Below, one piece after another: positions 6,505-8,720 of a stretch of 8,720 nt of DNA (position 1 is the first letter of the stretch; each line of letters starts with the position of its first letter). Both the position numbers and the translations under genes were made by a program. The stretch comes from Bacillota bacterium. GTDB taxonomy: Bacteria; Bacillota; Sulfobacillia; RBS10-35; JAJYVM01. Location: assembly GCA_021792015.1 (NCBI GenBank), contig JAJYVM010000144.1, forward strand, positions 1 to 8,720, written 5' to 3'. The notes beneath the pieces are model-generated. The model was not told the origin of the DNA and did not search any database. It was given only the letters and a program-made list of their open reading frames with translations.

Positions 6505-6528
6505 GCGACGGCGCGTACGCGCCGTCGC
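6505..6528. repeat. 24-bp perfect palindrome after the regulator gene
   Basis: The arms GCGACGGCGC and GCGCCGTCGC flank GTAC, giving complete dyad symmetry starting at the base after the regulator stop codon. As RNA it would form a strong hairpin without a U-tract; as DNA it could be a dimeric-protein site or a REP-type extragenic palindrome. Terminator function is the plainest reading. Confidence 0.75.
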
Positions 6529-6533
6529 CGCAA

Positions 6534-6551
6534 ATCCCGCGCTGTCGGGAT
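6534..6551. repeat. Inverted repeat ATCCCG-N6-CGGGAT
   Basis: Perfect 6-bp arms around CGCTGT, lying 5 bp after the 24-bp palindrome. A third inverted repeat follows (GGCGGC 6561-6566 with GCCGCC 6581-6586). Together they fill nearly the whole gap before the beta-lactamase-like gene. Confidence 0.55.
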
Positions 6552-6602
6552 GGGGGAGTGGGCGGCAGCCCCGGGCGAACGCCGCCAGCCAGGGGGACGG
6601 CC

Positions 6603-7259
6603 ATGAACGCGGCCGCGCTGCGCGCCTTCATCACGGGCGAGACCGCGCGGGTCCGTGGCAACTTCGGGTTCCGCATCGGCAGCGGGACGAGCGAGGTCGC
6701 CTGGCACGCCGAGGAGCGCTTCCCGCTGGCCGGCGTCTTCAAGATCGGCGTGCGGATGGGGCTGCTCGACGAGGTGGCGGCCGGGCGGCAGCGCCTTGAC
6801 ACCCGCGTCGGCGCCGGCGACATCTCGCCGGGCTCGGGCATCCTGTACGAGCGGGCGCCCGGCGCGGCGGTCACCGGGCGCGACCTGGCGACCCTCATGA
6901 TCATCGCCAGCGACAACACGGCCACCGACATCCTCCGCGGGCGCGTGGGCATCGATCGCATCGTGGCGGCGCTGCGGCGGCGCGGGTACACGGAGACCGA
7001 GATCACCGAGGACTGCTTCCGCCACTTCGCCCGCGTGGTCGGCGCCGACCCGGACGACCGCGGTGCCGCCAGCCGGGCGGAGGTGGCGCGGCGGCTGGAC
7101 GCCGCATCCATGGCTGCGGGGCGGCGGGCGCCTGGCGTTTGAAAGGCCCTGTCGCGCGACGAGCCCGAGGACGAGACGCTGGCGGCCGAGCGGCTGATCG
7201 TCCGCCTGGCCGGCGCGGCGTGCGAGGAAGCGACAGCCGGGACGGCCCAGACCGCCTAA
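6603..7259 (+). pseudogene. Broken class A beta-lactamase-like serine hydrolase gene
   Basis: From ATG 6603, with AGGGGGA at 6591-6597 as ribosome binding site, the frame encodes a recognisable class A beta-lactamase-like N-terminal half. FPLAGVFK (40-47) stands where the family has the SxxK nucleophile motif; the serine is glycine (GGC at residue 44) while K47 remains. LVPGSG-type residues 74-79, RDLATLMIIASDNTATDIL (93-111, SDN at 103-105) and GIDRIVAALRRRGY (116-129) fit the family. At residue 180 a TGA (7140-7142) ends the frame. Downstream in the same frame, 7149-7226 reads ALSRDEPEDETLAAERLI and VRLAGAACEE, matching the family's C-terminal helix, up to TAA 7257-7259. The omega-loop glutamate, the KTG strand and about 70-80 residues are missing. 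Lost nucleophile, internal deletion and stop together indicate a dead gene. If translated, it yields a 179-residue truncated protein. No signal peptide is visible. Confidence 0.75.
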
Positions 7260-7275
7260 ATGTAACGTAGACATT
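7259..7275. promoter_or_regulatory. Inverted repeat AATGT-N7-ACATT upstream of the disulfide oxidoreductase operon
   Basis: Perfect 5-bp arms spaced by 7 bp form an AT-rich island in GC-rich DNA, about 70 bp before ATG 7346. The size fits a site for a dimeric repressor, but no known operator consensus is matched and chance cannot be excluded. Confidence 0.3.
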
Positions 7276-7329
7276 CGCGCGGTCCCCGGAGACGCCTCCC
7301 TGGATGCGGCCGGCCTACCGTTGCCGCAT

Positions 7330-7336
7330 GAGGAGG
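7330..7336 (+). promoter_or_regulatory. Ribosome binding site deciding the oxidoreductase start
   Basis: GAGGAGG ends 9 bp before ATG 7346. This favours 7346 over the ATG codons at 7304 and 7328, which have no such motif. Confidence 0.75.
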
Positions 7337-7345
7337 CGCGCGAAG

Positions 7346-7996
7346 ATGGCTTTTCTTGGACCGCGTGAGAAGGGATACGTGCAGCAGCAGCTGGCGGGGC
7401 TGCCGCGCGGCGTGACGCTGATGGTCTTCAGCGACGGCGCCGCCGAGGGCAGCAAGGCGATGGAGACGCTGGCGGCGGAGCTGGCCGAGGCCGTGCCGGC
7501 CCTGCAGGTGCGGACGGTGCCCGCATCCGGCCCCGAGGCCGAGCAGTTCGGCACCGACGGCCGCTCGCCGGCGCTGGCGCTGGTGCCGGAGGGCGCCGCC
7601 GCCGGGCCCGCCAACGGCATCCGCTTCTTCGGCTTTCCGGGCGGCTACGAGTTCAGCTCGCTGCTGGACGCGATCCGCCGCGTGGCGGGGGCGGACCCGG
7701 GCCTGGACAGTGCGCTGCTGGCCGAGCTGGTGGCGCGCCAGGAGCCGCTGCACCTGCAGGTGTTCGTGACCCAGAGCTGCCCGCACTGCCCGCGGATGGT
7801 GCAGCTGGCCCACCACATGGCGCTGGCGAGTCCCCTGGTGCGGGCCGACATGATCGACGCCGCGGAGTTTCCGCGGCTGGCATCCCTCTATGACGTGCAG
7901 GGCGTGCCGCTGACGGTGATCGACGGGCGGCCGGCCATCACGGGCGCGGCGCCCGAGCGGCGCATGCTGGCCGAGCTGCGCGGTGGAAGGAGCTGA
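7346..7996 (+). CDS. Tandem thioredoxin-fold protein disulfide oxidoreductase (glutaredoxin-like PDO family)
   Basis: A 216-residue cytosolic protein with two thioredoxin-like folds, as in the PDO/glutaredoxin-like proteins of thermophiles and Chloroflexota. The C-terminal unit (about 120-216) is intact: LQVFVTQSCPHCPRMVQLAH carries the CPHC redox site at residues 145-148, and GVPLTVIDG provides the cis-proline (P188). LASPLVRADMIDAAEFP (160-176) is typical of the family. The N-terminal unit (about 5-115) keeps the fold pattern (VTLMVFSDGAAEGSKAMETL, then RSPALALV and GIRFFGFPGGYEFSSLLDAI). However, its expected CxxC position reads DGAAEG, with no cysteine. Only the C-terminal site can do thiol-disulfide exchange. 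It is followed after 7 bp by a YgaP-like membrane protein gene whose ribosome binding site lies inside this gene's end, so the pair is an operon. No signal peptide is present. Confidence 0.88.
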   Translation: MAFLGPREKGYVQQQLAGLPRGVTLMVFSDGAAEGSKAMETLAAELAEAVPALQVRTVPASGPEAEQFGTDGRSPALALVPEGAAAGPANGIRFFGFPGGYEFSSLLDAIRRVAGADPGLDSALLAELVARQEPLHLQVFVTQSCPHCPRMVQLAHHMALASPLVRADMIDAAEFPRLASLYDVQGVPLTVIDGRPAITGAAPERRMLAELRGGRS

Positions 7997-8003
7997 GATC
8001 AGC

Positions 8004-8204
8004 ATGGGTGTGGCAAAGTTCTTCGCGAGCTCCGTGGGCCGCTGGCTGCGGGTCGTGGTCGGCCTGGCGCTGATCGTCGGGACGCTGACCGGCTGGGCAT
8101 TGTGGCTGGGTATCGTGGGCGTGCTCTTCGTCGTGGTCGGCGCGGCCAACGTATGCCTGCTGGCGCCGCTCTTCGGCGGTCCGCTCAACGGCCGCAGGCT
8201 GTGA
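8004..8204 (+). CDS. Small two-helix membrane protein, YgaP/DUF2892-type
   Basis: A 66-residue protein with two membrane segments (about 15-30 and 33-54) and the DUF2892 pattern: RWLRVVVGLALI near the first helix and VVGAANVCLLAPLFGGPL at the end. The single cysteine C51 sits where the family usually has one. In other proteins this domain is fused to rhodanese (YgaP) or lies beside thiol and sulfur genes, which suits its place behind the disulfide oxidoreductase. The ATG at 8004 is chosen because AAGGAG (7987-7992) lies 11 bp ahead; a GTG at 7983 is in frame but overlaps the previous gene and has no such motif. Its exact role is unknown. Confidence 0.82.
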   Translation: MGVAKFFASSVGRWLRVVVGLALIVGTLTGWALWLGIVGVLFVVVGAANVCLLAPLFGGPLNGRRL

Positions 8205-8239
8205 GGGCCCGGTCCGGCCCGAGAGCGGGCGGCAGGCAG

Positions 8240-8263
8240 GCGCGCGGGTCCGCCCCCGCGCGC
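8240..8263 (+). terminator. Strong GC hairpin after the oxidoreductase-YgaP operon
   Basis: GCGCGCGGG (8240-8248) pairs perfectly with CCCGCGCGC (8255-8263) around a 6-nt loop. It lies 36 bp after the YgaP-like stop. No U-tract follows, as with the other hairpins in this window. Confidence 0.5.
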
Positions 8264-8280
8264 CCAGCCGCGCGCCCAGC
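8257..8280. repeat. Two tandem copies of CGCGCGCCCAGC
   Basis: An exact 12-bp direct duplication, 8257-8268 and 8269-8280, then a partial CGC. Its first copy overlaps the right arm of the hairpin. It probably arose by slippage. Confidence 0.75.
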
Positions 8281-8290
8281 CGCATCGCCG

Positions 8291-8296
8291 TATTAT
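8291..8296 (+). promoter_or_regulatory. Possible -10 element of the OsmC-family gene
   Basis: TATTAT is a good -10 match, 29 bp before ATG 8326 and just after the operon hairpin. No -35 box is visible at the expected distance, so this is tentative. Confidence 0.4.
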
Positions 8297-8325
8297 CATG
8301 GAACACGGGGGCCTGAGGCGTGCGC

Positions 8326-8720
8326 ATGACGGCGGAGTGGAAGGGTGCCATGGCGTTCGATGTGGCTGCCGGTTCCGGCCACACGGTGCGGATCGATGCC
8401 GCGGCGGATGCGGGCGGCGCCGACTCCGGGCCTCGCCCGAAGGAGCTGCTGCTGGCCGCGCTGGCGGGATGCACGTCCATGGACGTGATCTCGATCCTGG
8501 CCAAGATGCGGCAGCCGGTGCGCGTCCTGCGCGTGCGCGCCGAGGGGAACGAGGTCGAGCACCATCCCAAGGTCTTCCCCGCCATCGACGTGACCTACGA
8601 GGTCGAGGGCGACGGGCTCGACCCCGAGCGGCTCGCCCACGCCGTCGCCCTCTCGCAGTGGCGGTACTGCCCGGTATCGGCCATGCTGCGCCCGGCGGCG
8701 GAGATCCGGGTGAAGATCCT
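8326..8720 (+). CDS. OsmC/Ohr-superfamily protein, C-terminus cut by window edge
   Basis: 131 residues are visible of an expected 135-140. The pattern is OsmC: PKELLLAALAGCTSMDVISI (38-57) contains the conserved glutamate E40 and peroxidatic-type C49; SQWRYCPVSAML (110-121) contains the second cysteine C115. Members reduce organic hydroperoxides or hydrogen peroxide with a two-cysteine cycle, and both cysteines are present here, though the substrate cannot be told. The YcfC/OsmC-like subgroup (MTAEWKGAMAFDV start, KMRQPV after the first cysteine helix) seems closer than Ohr. GAGG (8315-8318) is 7 bp before ATG 8326; an in-frame GTG sits two codons earlier. It is a separate transcription unit from the oxidoreductase operon, judging from the hairpin between them, yet shares the thiol-redox theme. 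Confidence 0.88.
   Translation, partial: MTAEWKGAMAFDVAAGSGHTVRIDAAADAGGADSGPRPKELLLAALAGCTSMDVISILAKMRQPVRVLRVRAEGNEVEHHPKVFPAIDVTYEVEGDGLDPERLAHAVALSQWRYCPVSAMLRPAAEIRVKI

Noticed and set aside
5607..6602. Upstream extension of the beta-lactamase-like frame over the regulator gene
   Set aside because: It is an arginine/proline-rich shadow of the regulator; the family similarity and ribosome binding site both place the start at ATG 6603.
1..8720. CRISPR array, tRNA, rRNA, prophage or toxin-antitoxin system
   Set aside because: I looked for spaced repeats, cloverleaf T-loop signatures and small paired ORFs with good ribosome binding sites and found none.

Overview
This is an 8.7 kb stretch of very GC-rich bacterial chromosome (about 70% G+C by eye). 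Gene content suggests a free-living, possibly thermophilic lineage such as Chloroflexota or a high-GC thermophilic Bacillota/Actinomycetota relative. The taxon is an inference and I hold it loosely.

Left part (1-2847, minus strand): a three-gene operon reads leftward out of the window. It holds an ArsR-type repressor, a HyfB-like antiporter subunit and the start of a HyfC/HycD-like membrane subunit. ArsR and HyfB overlap by 4 bp (GTGA). The layout resembles the Rv0081-Rv0087 locus of Mycobacterium tuberculosis, where an ArsR repressor precedes a group-4 (formate-hydrogenlyase-like) membrane complex. The catalytic subunits would lie to the left of base 1. The arsR promoter abuts an unusual array of eight 4-bp repeats.

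Middle (2848-4682): a decayed IS1595-type transposase relic, about 600 bp with no recognisable gene, then a gene for an unrecognised multi-pass membrane protein.

Right part (4683-8720): tlyA (minus, rRNA 2'-O-methyltransferase); a divergent OmpR-family regulator whose receiver has lost the whole phosphorylation site; three short inverted repeats; a broken class A beta-lactamase-like gene; a two-gene operon of a tandem-thioredoxin-fold disulfide oxidoreductase and a YgaP/DUF2892-type membrane protein; and an OsmC-family gene cut by the window end. The disulfide oxidoreductase and OsmC suggest a thiol/peroxide theme, but they are separate transcription units.

I found no CRISPR array, tRNA, rRNA or clear defence system. 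The most unusual items are the pseudo-receiver regulator, the promoter-embedded repeat array, the beta-lactamase-like pseudogene with its nucleophile and core lost, and the 24-bp perfect palindrome.
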